Part shown: positions 43,931-56,464 of the stretch, piece by piece
Position numbering within the stretch: the stretch's first letter is position 1
How the letters are laid out: each line of letters opens with the position of its first letter
NCBI RefSeq assembly: GCF_046774425.1
Contig: NZ_CP177248.1
Coordinates: forward strand, 124,001-188,000
Reading direction: 5' to 3'
Source: Malacoplasma muris
GTDB taxonomy: Bacteria; Bacillota_I; Bacilli_A; Mycoplasmatales; Mycoplasmoidaceae
DNA length: 64,000 nucleotides
The notes under the pieces: model-generated
What the model was told of the DNA's origin: nothing
Databases searched by the model: none
What the model saw: only the letters and a program-made list of their open reading frames with translations
Position numbers and translations under genes: made by a program

Positions 43931-46879
43931 ATGAACTTAAAAAAACGTATAACACTATTGAGCGCTGCAATAGGTATAACAACTATTATGGTGCCAACAG
44001 TTTTTATGTCTGTTAATTCTAATAACAATATTGCTATTAATAACAATGTAGTAGGAATAGGAAATAGAAATGCTGCAGCATATACAAATTATTATTCTCA
44101 AGGGAATATGGAAACTATCACAAATTTAAATGGACCAATTTTGTTGAAAGACAATGGTCAAAAAGTTGTTAGTATGGATTGATATGGAAATATTAATTGA
44201 GAATATAGTGTATCTGAATTAGACACAACTGATAAGTCAACTAAAATTGTTGATTGAAACTATATGGATTCTCATGATTGACTGTATTTAATTACAGACA
44301 AGTCTTTTATCATAAAAATTATTAGTACAACAGGGTCAATTGCTGGTAGATCAAGTAAAACAACAAGTCAAGTTCCAGAAGGCGCTAATAGACTTGCTAC
44401 AATTTCTTTTAATAATTCTTTATATGTATGAAATTCTACAACTAATAATCCACAAGCTGTACAAATTGATAGAAACACATTAAAAAAAGTTTCACTTGCA
44501 ACAAATCCAACAGCAACTGGTTATTTAGTTGACATTTTACCAATTGCAGTTGGTTATAATATTGGAGTTTTTTCAAGTGCAGCTGTACAAGATACTACTG
44601 CAATTAATGGACACACAATAACTCTTAAATTTATAGATGATAATTTAAATCAAATATCAAGTTCGCCAACTACTACAATAAACTCATCTGATTTAACAAC
44701 AGGAACAACATATAAAGATTTTGCTACATATTCTTTTCAAAGAAGCACGAATACAACTTCTCCATTAATTCTTGTAGATAAATTTGCATATTCAGTAACT
44801 TTAAATAAAACAAGTATGGCAAGTTCTTCTATAACTAAGTTAACTGTTGCAACTGGTAGTACTGCAAATAATAAATGAATTAATTCAGCTTTTATGGATG
44901 AAAATGATACAGTGTATTTTAAAACCTTTGGTGAAGCAAATATTTATTCAGTAAGTTATAATAACTCAGTAACTGTACATACAAACTTAGATAGTAATAA
45001 CAATACTGTGTTGCAAAATATTGTAAAAAATACAGATAATAATGTTCAAATATTTGGAGTAGCAGAATCTGGTAAGGAACAAAATAATCAATTTGGAATG
45101 AAAAAATTATATAGTCAAGACTTAATGTTAATTACTTCTAGTGAAAATACTTATATTACAGGAATGAAAAGTAAAAAAGTTGATTCAAGTGATTATTCAA
45201 CTATTAAACCAAGTATTAGTTTAAAGTCATCATCAATTGATAAATTTATAGCAAATGTGCCATCAATTGTGACTGCTACAGATTTTGTTTCAAATAATGC
45301 TGATGCAATAGTTGGTAATAATGTTACATTTAAAGCAAATGATTTAACTGGTGAATTGACAGTTAAAGCTACTTTAACAAAATCTGCTTGATATGATAAT
45401 AAACAAAAAACAACTTCAATAGTAACTGCAAAATATAATAGTAGTACATCAACAAAACCAAAAAAATTATCAGATTTGGTTAAATGAGCAGAAGATAGAG
45501 CTTTTTTTACTCAATTTGAGAAATATACACCTGCTCAATTAGTTGAATCAGATTTAAATAAATGAAAAGGATTAATTGTTACTACTGGTATACAAGAAGG
45601 TCCAAATTTTAAAAATTTATCAACTAATGTTGTAATTACAGATAGAAAAGATGCACAAGGGCAAATTACATTACAAGGTGTTGTTTCTTATACAGATAAA
45701 TTAAATAATTTTGTAAGCTATACTTTACAACCAAGAACATATACTATTGCAAAATCAACTGGTCAATATGCTATTAAATTTTATGGTGCAACAGCAAATG
45801 CGACTGGTACAAGACAAACTGAACAACCTAAACCAAATCCAGAAATTAATATAGGTGATGTTAATAATGCAACTGTTAAAGATATGCAAAAATATTTACC
45901 TTCAATGATTTCTTGAGATCAGTTACCATTATTTTTAGAAAAAGAAGAGTCATATGTTCCAAGTCATAGAAATATGGTTAGTACATATGATGATAAAACA
46001 GGAACATTAACTATAGAATTAACTTATGGAATTATTGATGCTAATACTATTCCAAATAAGTTTATTCAAACTTATACTGGATTTACAACTGAGTCTCAAG
46101 CAAATATTAATTGACAAGGTGATCAAGTGAAAGATGATAATCCTATAAAACAAGTTTACAAAGATGAAGACATTAGAGATATTACTACAATTGGTGCTTA
46201 CAATGATTTAAAAAATACTGTAGCAAATCAAGTTCAAGCTAATCAACTTGGACAAATTTATGACACTAAATTAGCTAGAATGGGATTTGTGCCTACAATT
46301 TCAATTGATAAAATGACAGCATCTGATAATGAATATGGTACTTTTGTTGTTACATTGGATTACTCTGGAGATAAAACAGATCCTACAAAACTAAAACAAG
46401 CATATAAAAATATGTTTGGTCTTAAGGATTTTAAAATATCTCAAAGATATTCTGGTATGCTGCCAATTGGTGAATTATATGGAATAACATTAGACCAAAA
46501 TAGTGCTAAAGCAAAAAGAGTTATTGAAAAATATGATGTTGATTCAACAATATCTACTAGTGATATAATTTCTACTTTAGATATCAAAGGATATAAATTA
46601 GATCAAGAAAATTCTGCTGATAATGATAGTGTTACTATTCAAAGTTTTACTTGAGACGGTGAAAAATTTGTATTTACTGTTTTTGCTCAAAGTAAAGAAT
46701 ATACCACTGTTTCTACAACAGAGAAATTTACTTTAGATTGAGCTCCTAAATTTAAAGCAATTAGAGAGCGTAACATGATTATTGCAATTGTTGTATCAAT
46801 TTTAGGTGTTTCAATTGTCTCAACAGCAATTACTTTATATATTCTTAGACGTAATAGAATTAGAAGATTATTGAAATAA
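43931..46879 (+). CDS. Large surface-anchored protein, array copy A
   Basis: A 982-residue predicted surface protein. It has an N-terminal signal anchor (about 8-27), a long Asn/Thr/Ser-rich ectodomain, and near the end a membrane segment (MIIAIVVSILGVSIVSTAITLYI) followed by the basic tail RRNRIRRLLK, so the N-terminal bulk faces outside. There is no lipobox cysteine. The N-terminal region (WYGNINWEYSVSELD, SHDWLYLITD, LATISFNNSLYVWN, YLVDILPIAVGYN) has short strand-like repeats compatible with a propeller, which is speculative. Around fifteen Trp are UGA. AGGAG precedes the ATG. Paralogs B and C follow in tandem. Function (adhesin, antigen, protease substrate) is unknown. Confidence 0.85.
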
Positions 46880-46885
46880 TAATCT

Positions 46886-46918
46886 AAAAATCTATCCATT
46901 TAGTTGGATAGATTTTTT
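46886..46918 (+). terminator. Terminator of copy A
   Basis: AAAAATCTATCC / GGATAGATTTTT stem with loop ATTTAGTT, then T run. The same stem recurs after copies B and C. Confidence 0.9.
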
Positions 46919-46938
46919 TTAATATATTTCCTCAATAG

Positions 46939-46967
46939 TTGCAATTGATATTTTACAAGAATATAAT
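46939..46967 (+). promoter_or_regulatory. Promoter of surface protein B
   Basis: TTGCAA and TATAAT with 17-base spacing, 44 bases before the ATG at 47012. The interval resembles the one before copy C (both read GTTGCA-TTGATA-like). Confidence 0.65.
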
Positions 46968-47011
46968 GCATACATATTTAAAACAAATAGATTTTATAAT
47001 TGGAGGAAAAT

Positions 47012-49954
47012 ATGAATTTAAAAAAACAAATTGCTTTATTAAGTGCAACTATTAGTTTAACAACAGTTGCTATACCATCAATTATATTTTTATCAAATAC
47101 AAATAATATTAATAATTTGGCTAATGATATCAATGAAAAAAATCAAAATAATGTTACAATAGGAACTCAACATTATTATTCTCAAGGTAACTTGTCAACA
47201 ATTACTAATGTTAATGGTCCAATTGTATTAAAAGATAATGGGTCAAAAATTGTTAATATGGATTGATATGGAAATATTAATTGAGAATATAGTGTATCTG
47301 AATTAGATCCTAATGGATCAACAAAAATTGTTAGTTGAAACTATATGGATTCTCATGATTGATTATACTTAATTACAGATACTTCATTCATTGTAAAAAT
47401 TATTAGTACAACAGGTTCAATTGCTGGTAGAGCAAGTCAATCTGTTAGTGGTGTCCCTACAGGAGCTAATAGACTTGCTACAATTCTATTTAATAATTCT
47501 TTATATGTATGAAATTCTACAGAACAAAAACCAACTGCTGTTCAAATTGATAGAAACACATTAAAAAAAGTTGATAGTGTTAATCCAAAAGTGGAAGAGA
47601 CAGCATATTTAGTTGATATATTACCTATAGCAGTAGGTTATAATATTGGAGTTTTTTCTAATCAAAGTGTTTCTGATACAAGTTCAATAAGTGGACACAC
47701 AATAACATTAAAATTTATTGATGATAATTTAAAAAAAATAACAAATTCAAATGAAACAACAGTAGCAAGTCTTTCAAGTGGAACAACATATAAAGATTTT
47801 GCAACATATTCTTTTCAAAGAAGTAAAAATACAAACTCTCCTTTGATTATTGTTGACAAAAATGCTTATTCAATAAATTTAAATAAAACTGATATGTCAA
47901 ATTCATCAATTAATTTAATTAACATAGCTAATGGTCAACAAACAAATCAAAATTTAGTTAATTCAGCATTTATGGATGAAAATGATACCATTTATTTTAA
48001 AACATATGGTGAATCAAAAATATATTCAATTGATTACAATAATAATTTTGTAATCCATACAGAATTAAATTCATCAAGTAATACAACATTACAAAATATT
48101 GTTAAACAAGCAACTAATAATGTTCAAATTTTTGGTGTTGCTGAAACTGGTAAACCAGAAAATATTGAATTTGGTGCAAAAAGATTATATTCACAAGATC
48201 TTATGTTAATTACTTCTAGTGAAAATACATATATAACAGGAATGAAAAGTAAAAGAATAGATAGCTCAGATTATTCATCTATAAAACCTGGTATTCAAAT
48301 TAAGTCAACTTCTCAAGATAGATTTCAATCTAATGTTCCTTCAATTGCAACAGCAAATGATTTTGTGTCAACAAATGCAGACCCTTTAATTGGAAACCAA
48401 GTTACTTTCAAAGCAAATGATTTAAAAGGTGAACTAACTGTTAGAGCCATTTTAACAAAAAGTGCTTGATATAATAGTTCTCAAAAAACAACTTCAATTG
48501 TTACTGTAACATATAATAGTCAAACAAATCCCAAACCAAAAAAATTAGCTGATTTAGTTAAATGAGCAGATCAAAATAGATTTTATTCTCAATTTGGAAA
48601 ATATACTCCTGCTCAATTAGTTGAATCAGATTTGAATAAATGATCTGGATTAATTACTACAACAGGTATACAAGAAGGTGCAAATTTTAAAAATCTTAGT
48701 ACAAATGTAGTAATTATAAGTAGAGATGATACTCAAGGTAAAATTAAATTACAAGGAGTTGTATCTTACACTGATAGATTAAATAATTATGTAAGTTACA
48801 CACTTAATCAACAAGAATATACTATTTCAAAATCAACTGGTAAATATGCAATTAAGTTTTATGGATCAACAAAAGATGCAATAGGTACTACACAAAATGT
48901 TGCATCAAAACCAAATGATTCTATATCAATGGATAATGTTTCAAATGCTGCTGTTAAAGATTTGCAAAAATATTTACCATCAATGATTTCTTGAGATCAA
49001 TTGCCATTATTTTTAGAAAAAGAAGAATCATATGTGCCAAGTCATAGAAACATGATTAGTACATATGATGATAGTGCTGGTACATTAACAATAGAATTAA
49101 CTTATGGAATTATTGATGCTAACACTATTCCAAATAAGTTTATTCAAACTTATACAGGATTTACAACTTCTTCTCAAGCTAATATTAATTGACAAGGATC
49201 AGATGTTAAAAATAAACCAGTTAATCAAATTTTTCAAGATACTACAATTAAGGATATTACTTCAATAGGTGCATATAATGATTTAAAAAATACTGTAGCA
49301 AACCAAGTGCAAGCAAACCAACTTGGACAAATTTATGATACTAAGTTATCAAGAATGGGATATGTTCCAAAAATTTCTATTGAAAAAATGACATCACTTG
49401 ATAACGAATATGGCTCATTCATTGTTACTCTTGATTATTCTGGAGATAAAACAGATCCTACAAAATTAAAACAAGCATATAAGAATATGTTTGGACTTAC
49501 AAACTTTAAAATATCTCAAAGATATTCTGGTATGTTACCAATTGGTGAGTTATATGGAATAACATTAGATCCAAATAGTGCTAAGGCAAAAAGAGTTATT
49601 CAAAAATATGATGTTGATTCAGCAATATCAACAGATGATATAATTTCTGCTTTGGATATTAAAGGGTATAAATTGAATCAAGAAAATCCAAATAATAATG
49701 ATAGTGTTACAATTCAAAGTTTTACTTGAGATGGAGAAAAATTTGTATTTACTGTTTTTGCTCAAAGTAAAGAATATTCAAGTGTATCAGAAACAAAGAA
49801 TTTTACTTTAGATTGAGCTCCTAAATTTAAAGCAATTAGAGAACGTAACATGATTATTGCAATTGTTACTTCAATATTAGGTGTAATAATTGTTTCAACA
49901 GCAATTACTCTATATATTTTCAGACGTAATAGAATTAGAAGACTATTGAAATAA
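47012..49954 (+). CDS. Large surface-anchored protein, array copy B
   Basis: A 980-residue paralog of copy A with the same plan: signal anchor at about 5-28, the YYSQGN...TITNVNGPIVLKDNG segment, the YLVDILPIAVGYN, FMDENDTIYFKT and VQIFGVAE blocks, LPLFLEKEESYVPSHRNM, YSGMLPIGELYGITLD, then the membrane segment and RRNRIRRLLK. Its 3' third is nearly identical to copy C while the 5' two thirds diverge more, especially in Ser/Thr/Asn-rich stretches. TTGGAGG gives a strong ribosome binding site for ATG 47012; the in-frame TTG upstream is rejected. Extracellular location is predicted from topology. Confidence 0.85.
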
Positions 49955-49961
49955 TAAACTT

Positions 49962-49995
49962 AAAAATCTATCCTTAGTTTATAGGATAGATTTTT
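49962..49995 (+). terminator. Terminator of copy B
   Basis: AAAAATCTATCCT / AGGATAGATTTTT stem, nearly the same sequence as after copy A and identical to that after copy C. Confidence 0.9.
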
Positions 49996-50013
49996 ATTTA
50001 TTTTTGTCAAAAG

Positions 50014-50042
50014 TTGCATTTGATAATTTATAAAAATATAAT
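50014..50042 (+). promoter_or_regulatory. Promoter of surface protein C
   Basis: TTGCAT and TATAAT with 17-base spacing, 43 bases before the ATG at 50086, closely matching the promoter of copy B. Confidence 0.65.
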
Positions 50043-50085
50043 CATAAATGTAAAAAAACAAATTTTAATATTTGTTAGGTGGGGT

Positions 50086-53019
50086 ATGAAATTAAAAAAG
50101 CGAATGACATTTATAAGTGCAGCAATAGGTGTTACATCTATTGTTGTGCCATCTCTTGCTATTTTAGCAAGCAATAATAATAAAACTTTAATAAATGATT
50201 TTGATGCAGTAAATAGAAATGCTGCAACATATACAAATTACTATTCTCAAGGAAATATGGAAACAATTACAAATGTAAATGGACCAATTTTATTAAAGGA
50301 CAATGGATCAAAAGTTGTTAGTATGGATTGATACGGCAACATTAATTGGGAATATAGTGTAAGCGAATTAGATACAACTGATAATTCAACTAAAATTGTT
50401 GATTGAAATTATATGGATTCACATGACTGATTGTATTTAATTACAGATAAATCTTTTATCATAAAAATTATTAGTACAACAGGGTCAATCGCAGGTAGAG
50501 CAAGTAAAACATCAAGTGGTGTTAAAGATGGATCAAATAGACTTGCAACAATTTCGTTTAATAATTCATTATATGTATGAAATTCTACACAAGAAGCACC
50601 AGATGCTGTCCAAATTGATAGAAACACATTAAAACAAATTGCAACAACTGGTGTGAAAGCAGAAGCAGGTTATTTGGTTGATATTTTACCAATAGCTGTT
50701 GGATACAATGTTGGTGTTTTCTCAAATAAAAGTGTAATAGATTCAAACCAATTTAATAATGACACAATAACTCTTAAATTTATAGATGATAATTTAAAGA
50801 AAATTAATAGTTCAACTGAAACAACTGTTAGTGGTCTTTCTAGTGCTACAACATACAAGGATTTTGCAACTTATTCATTTCAAAGAAGTAAGAATACAAC
50901 TTCTCCTTTGATTATTGTAGATAAAAAAGCATATTCAGTTATATTAAATAAAACAAGTATGGCCAATTCATCAATAAGTGAAGTTACTATTGCATCAGGT
51001 CATACAAATAATAATAATTGAATAAATTCTGCATTCATGGATGAAAATGATACAGTTTATTTTAAGACATTTGGTGAAACAAAAATTTATACTATAAATT
51101 ACAATAATAATTTTATAGTGCATACAGAATTGAATAGTTCAAATAACACAACTTTGCAAAATATTGTTAATAATTCTAATAATAATGTTCAAATTTTTGG
51201 TGTAGCTGAAACTGGAAAGTCACAAAATATTGAATTTGGAATGGAAAAATTATATTCACAAGACACATTATGAATTACTTCTAGTGAAAATTCATATATA
51301 ACAGGTATGAGAGAAAAAAGGGTAGAGAATTCTGATTATTCTATTCTTAAACCTGGTATACAATTGAAAGCATCTTCACAATCTAAGTTTGTTGCAAATG
51401 TGCCATCAATTGTTACAGCTAATGATTTTTCTTCAACTAATGCTGATGCATTAGTTGGTAATCAAGTTACTTTTAAAGCAAATGATTTAACTGGTGAATT
51501 GATTGTTAGAGCAACTTTAACAAAAAGTGCTTGATATAGTAATCAACAAAAAACAACTTCTATTGTAAAAGCAGTATATGATTCAAAAGTAAGTGTTAAA
51601 CCAAAAAAATTATCTGATTTAGTAAAATGAGCAGATGATAGACAATTTTCTACACAGTTTGGAAAATATACTCCATCTCAATTAGTGGAATCTGATTTAA
51701 ACAAATGATCAGGTCTTATTACAACAACAGGAATTCAGGAGGGAAATAATTTTAAGAATGTAAGTAAAAATGTTGTAATTACTAATAGAGTTGATACAAA
51801 TGGTCAAATTACATTACAAGGTGTGGTGTCTTATACAGATAGACATAATAATTTTGTAAGTTATACCTTACAAGAAAAAACTTATACAATAACTCCATCA
51901 ACTGGAAATTATTCTATTAAATTTTATGGTGGGGTTGGAAATGCAACTGGTACTACACAAAATCAACCATCAAAACCAAATGATTCTATATCAATGGATA
52001 ATGTTTCAAATGCTGCTGTTAAAGATATGCAAAAATATTTACCTTCAATGATTTCTTGAGATCAATTGCCATTATTTTTAGAAAAAGAAGAATCATATGT
52101 GCCAAGTCATAGAAACATGATTAGTACATATGATGATAGTGCTGGTACATTAACAATAGAATTAACTTATGGAATTATTGATGCAAATAAAATTCCAAAT
52201 AAGTTTATTCAAACTTATACAGGATTTACAACTTCTTCTCAAGCAAATATTAATTGACAAGGATCAGAGGTTAAAAATAAACCAGTTAATCAAATTTTTC
52301 AAAATACTACAATTAAGGATATTACTTCAATAGGTGCATATAATGATTTAAAAAATACTGTAGCAAACCAAGTGCAAGCAAACCAACTTGGACAAATTTA
52401 TGATACTAAGTTATCAAGAATGGGATATGTTCCAAAAATTTCTATTGAAAAAATGACATCACTTGATAATGAATATGGTTCATTTATTGTTACTCTTGAT
52501 TATTCTGGAGATAAAACAGATCCTACAAAATTAAGATATGCATACAAGGATATGTTTGGACTTAAAGAATTTAAAATATCTCAAAGATATTCTGGTATGT
52601 TACCAATTGGGGAGTTATATGGAATAACATTAGATCCAAATAGTGCTAAGGCAAAAAGAGTTATTCAAAAATATGATGTTGATTCAGCAATATCAACAGA
52701 TGATATAATTTCTGCTTTGGATATTAAAGGGTATAAATTGAATCAAGAAAATCCAAATAATAATGATAGTGTTACAATTCAAAGTTTTACTTGAGATGGA
52801 GAAAAATTTGTATTTACTGTTTTTGCTCAAAGTAAAGAATATTCAAGTGTATCAGAAACAAAGAATTTTACTTTAGATTGAGCTCCTAAATTTAAAGCAA
52901 TTAGAGAACGTAACATGATTATTGCAATTGTTACTTCAATATTAGGTGTAATAATTGTTTCAACAGCAATTACTCTATATATTTTTAGACGTAATAGAAT
53001 TAGAAGACTATTGAAATAA
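50086..53019 (+). CDS. Large surface-anchored protein, array copy C
   Basis: A 977-residue paralog with the same architecture as A and B: signal anchor (about 8-27), variable Asn/Thr-rich ectodomain, C-terminal membrane segment and RRNRIRRLLK. The N-terminal 100 residues are closer to copy A (NRNAATYTNYYSQGNMETITN) while the last 350 or so are nearly those of copy B, so C looks mosaic. ATG 50086 follows AGGTGGGG; an in-frame upstream ATG at 50014 lies within the promoter and is rejected. One Trp codon (50348-50350) is UGG where the others are UGA. Confidence 0.85.
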
Positions 53020-53026
53020 TAAACTT

Positions 53027-53060
53027 AAAAATCTATCCTTAGTTTATAGGATAGATTTTT
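53027..53060 (+). terminator. Terminator of copy C
   Basis: The same AAAAATCTATCCT / AGGATAGATTTTT hairpin as copy B, followed by T. Sequence similarity to the copy B flank ends right here. From 53061 to 53234 there is AT-rich sequence with no gene and no recognisable T-box. Confidence 0.9.
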
Positions 53061-53234
53061 TTTATTAAAATTTATTTAGTAATTTTTTATTAAAACAATA
53101 GATTTATTACATTTTTTATATAAAAATGCAACTTATATAGCATTTTATAATATTTTTTAAATATATATGTGATTTAATTAATAGTTAGTATTTTATTTAT
53201 TTGGTGCATAAAATAGATTTTTAAAGGAGTGCTT

Positions 53235-55952
53235 ATGAGAGACTATAAAAGAACATTAAATATGCCTACAACTGAATTTGAAATGAAAGCCAATTTAAAT
53301 GTTAAAGAGCCAAAAATCCAATCAAAATGGATATTAGATAAGATTGAAAAGAAAATTTTGGCAAAAAATAAGACTACTAAGAAAAATTATATTTTGCATG
53401 ATGGGCCACCATATGCCAATGGAGACTTACATTTAGGACATTCATTAAATAAAATAATCAAGGATTTTATTATTAGATATAAATCTATGAATGGATATTA
53501 CTGTAGATACATTCCAGGATGAGATACACATGGTTTACCTATTGAACAAGAATTGATAAAAAAAGGTTTAAATAAAGATCCAAATCTTACAATTACTCAA
53601 AAAAGAAAAAATTGTAAAGAATTTGCTGTGCAAAACGTTTATAACCAAAAAGATCAATTTAGAAGACTTGGAATATTGTCTGAAATGGATGAAATATACT
53701 TAACATGTGACCCAGATTATGAAGTTAGACAACTTAAAATATTTGCAAAAATGTTATCAAAAGGTCTAATATATCAAGATTTAAAACCTGTTTATTGAAG
53801 TTGATCAAGTCAAACAGCATTAGCTGATGCTGAAATTGATTATAAAGAAGTTGAATCAAATAGTATATATGTTTCATTTGTTATAACAGAAAATAATGAT
53901 GTTGTTCACAAAAATGATAAATTAGTTATTTGAACAACTACACCTTGAACTTTACCTTCAAATTTAGCTGTTGCAGTTAATCCAAAAATAAGTTATTCAA
54001 GAGTTAAAGTTGATTCTTCATATTTCATTATAGCAAGTTCTTTACTAGAAAAAGTAGCTGAAAAATTAGGATGAAAAAATTATAGTGTTGTAGAAGAATT
54101 TCTAGGAAAATCTTTGGATAAATTAACTTATAAACACCCCCTTTATAGCAAAAAATGTGAAGTTATTTTAGCTGGATATGTAAGTGATAAAGATGGAACA
54201 GGTTTAGTACATAATGCACCAGGATTTGGGCATGATGACTATTTGGCTTGTAAAAAATATGGAATAAAAGTTTTTTGTCCAATTGATAAATATGGAAAAT
54301 TTACTGATGAAGTTAAAGATAAAGAATTGGTAGGTTTATTCTATAATGATGCTAATCAAATTATTATTGAAAGACTAAAAAAAGATAATTCTTTATTATT
54401 GTTTGAGACTATAAAACATCAAGCTGCTCATGATTGAAGAACAAAAAAACCTATTATTTATCGTGCAACAAGACAATGATTTGTAAATATTTCTAAAATA
54501 AATGCAAATATTATGAAATCTTTAACTAAAGTTAAATCAATTGATTCAACAATTGTTACAAAAATGAAAGAAATGATTAATAATAGACAAGAATGATGTA
54601 TTAGTCGTCAGCGTATTTGAGGGGTTCCAATACCAATAATTTATGATAAGGACAATAAACCCATTTTAGACTCAAAAGTTGTTAATCACATAATAGATGT
54701 TATTGATGAAGAAGGACTTAATGTTTGATATACAGAGGATGCAAAATATTTTTTGCAAAATAGTGGATACAAAGACTATAGTTCCTCTAAAAAATACATT
54801 AAAGAAACAGATATAATGGATGTTTGATTTGATTCTGGTACAAGTTATAGTGTTCTTAAAGAAAATAAATTACCTTTTCCAGCAGATTTGTATTTTGAAG
54901 GAAAAGATCAATTTAGAGGTTGATTTAATTCATCAGTAATTACAAGTGTTGCTGTAAATAATGAAGCGCCATATAAAACACTTTTGACACATGGATTTGT
55001 GCTTGATGAAAATGGTAATAAAATGTCAAAATCAGCTGGTAATGGAATTGATCCAATGACAATTTGTAAAGAACTTGGAGCAGATGTTTTAAGAATTTGA
55101 GTTGCTTCATCTGATTTTTTAGAAGATGTTAGAATTTCAAAAGAAATATTGAACCAATCAGCTGAAGTTTATAGAAGAATAAGAAATACATTATTTAAAT
55201 TTATATTAGGAAATTTAAGCGATTTTGACTTAAAAAAATTTAAAGGAATTAAGTATAGTCAAGCAGATTATTATGTGCAAACGCTTTTAATGGAAACTGT
55301 AAAAGAAGTACAATCTTATTATGAAAAATTTAATTATAAAGCAGTAATAAAACTTATAAATAAAAATATTTCTGATTTATCAAGTTGATATTTTGATTAT
55401 ATAAAAGACATTTTGTATTGTGAAAAAAAAGACAATTCTGAAAGAATTGCAATTCAAGGTACAATGCATATTTTGTTAGATAATTATTTAAGAATGCTTG
55501 CTCCTATTATCCCCCATACTTGTGAAGAAGTTTATACTTATTTCGAAAAGAAAAATAAAGAAAAATCTGTTCATTTAGAAGACTTTCCAAATTTTAAAAT
55601 TGATGTTAAAAATAGAGTCAATATGGAATTATGGAATCAATTTTTTAAAATAAAAAATGAAGTATTTTCAAAACTTGAATTTGCTAGAACAGAAAAAATT
55701 ATTTCACACAATGGTGAAGCAATTGTAAATATAACATCTACTGATAAAATGCCATTTGATGATGTAACAATGGCAAGATATTTAAATGTAGCTGAATTTA
55801 CTTCATCATTAAAATCAAAAGGTGAATCAAATATTAAAATCAAAAACTCTAAATTTATTAAATGTGATAGATGTTGAAATTATTATCATAAAGATAAAAT
55901 GTCAAAACAAGAAAAAGAAATTTGTATAAGATGTGAAAAAGTAATTTTATAA
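53235..55952 (+). CDS. ileS: Isoleucyl-tRNA synthetase
   Basis: A 905-residue class I synthetase that charges tRNA-Ile. The HIGH motif is HLGH (66-69) in DGPPYANGDLHLGH. The CP1 editing domain has WTTTPWTLPSN and HNAPGFGHDDY. WFDSGTS and EGKDQFRGWF precede KMSKS (596-600). The C-terminus has a zinc finger KCDRCW...CIRC (Cys877, Cys880, Cys897, Cys900), as in bacterial-type IleRS. More than a dozen UGA-Trp codons, several at invariant sites, demonstrate code 4. AAAGGAG precedes ATG 53235. Its last 6 bases overlap the end of a convergent minus-strand gene. Confidence 0.97.
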
Positions 55953-56378
55953 AGAATATGCTTTTAGTGCAATATATCCATTTTCTTTTATATTATAAAA
56001 ATCTATAAATCCTACTTTTGCAATTCAAATATTGAATGCTTTTTCATGGCATTTAATATTTGAATTTTTTAATACATTTCTATGAGTTTCAAGAACATTA
56101 AATCTAATATCACATACAATTATGTCAACTGCACTTTTAAACATATGTGTTGAAATATTGTTTGTTCTTTCCAATAAATAAACTCTATTATTTATTCAAT
56201 TATGAATCGGCGCTAATTCATTTATGATTTGTAATTTATTTTTTATTTTAATTGTTTCTACATAAACAATTTCATTATCAATATAAAGTTTATTTTTATA
56301 AATTTTTGTAGATTTCCTAATTAAAGATAATTTACAAATATGTTCAATTTCTTTTGCTCTTTTTTTTGTTCTAAACAT
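55947..56378 (-). CDS. Small protein, possibly DUF192-like
   Basis: A 143-residue protein on the minus strand. A basic N-terminus is followed by strand-rich sequence: VYVETIKIKNKLQIINELAPIHNW (UGA-Trp), NRVYLLERT, then THMFKSAVDIIVCDIRFNVLETHRNVL and AFNIWIAKVGFIDFYNIKENGYIAL. The order 'M-K-x-x-x-D-I-I ... D ... V' then 'W.A...I' loosely recalls the small DUF192 beta-fold, but signature residues are not clear and I hold this lightly. Its stop overlaps the ileS end by 6 bases and it faces deoD divergently. No ribosome binding site is evident. Confidence 0.6.
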
Positions 56379-56464
56379 TTTTATTCCATTTCTAAAATAA
56401 TAAATTAATAATTATTAATTAAACCCTTTAAAATAATACTATATAAAAATTATAGAGGTATTTT

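Larger units (their letters stand above)
43931..53019 (+). repeat. Tandem array of three paralogous surface-protein genes
   Basis: Three genes of 2949, 2943 and 2934 bases in the same direction, each with its own promoter and hairpin terminator, are homologous over full length. Copies B and C are almost identical over their last 1.05 kb of coding sequence plus terminator (48903-50000 against 51968-53065, constant offset 3065, no indels). Copy A is clearly more distant there. Confidence 0.92.

Noticed and set aside
46886..53060. Three similar hairpins as mobile-element inverted repeats or recombination sites
   Set aside because: Each lies just past a stop codon and ends in a T run, so they are terminators copied with the genes. 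No transposase or recombinase is nearby.
53061..53234. Possible T-box riboswitch before ileS
   Set aside because: I found neither the conserved T-box sequence nor an antiterminator/terminator pair in this AT-rich stretch.
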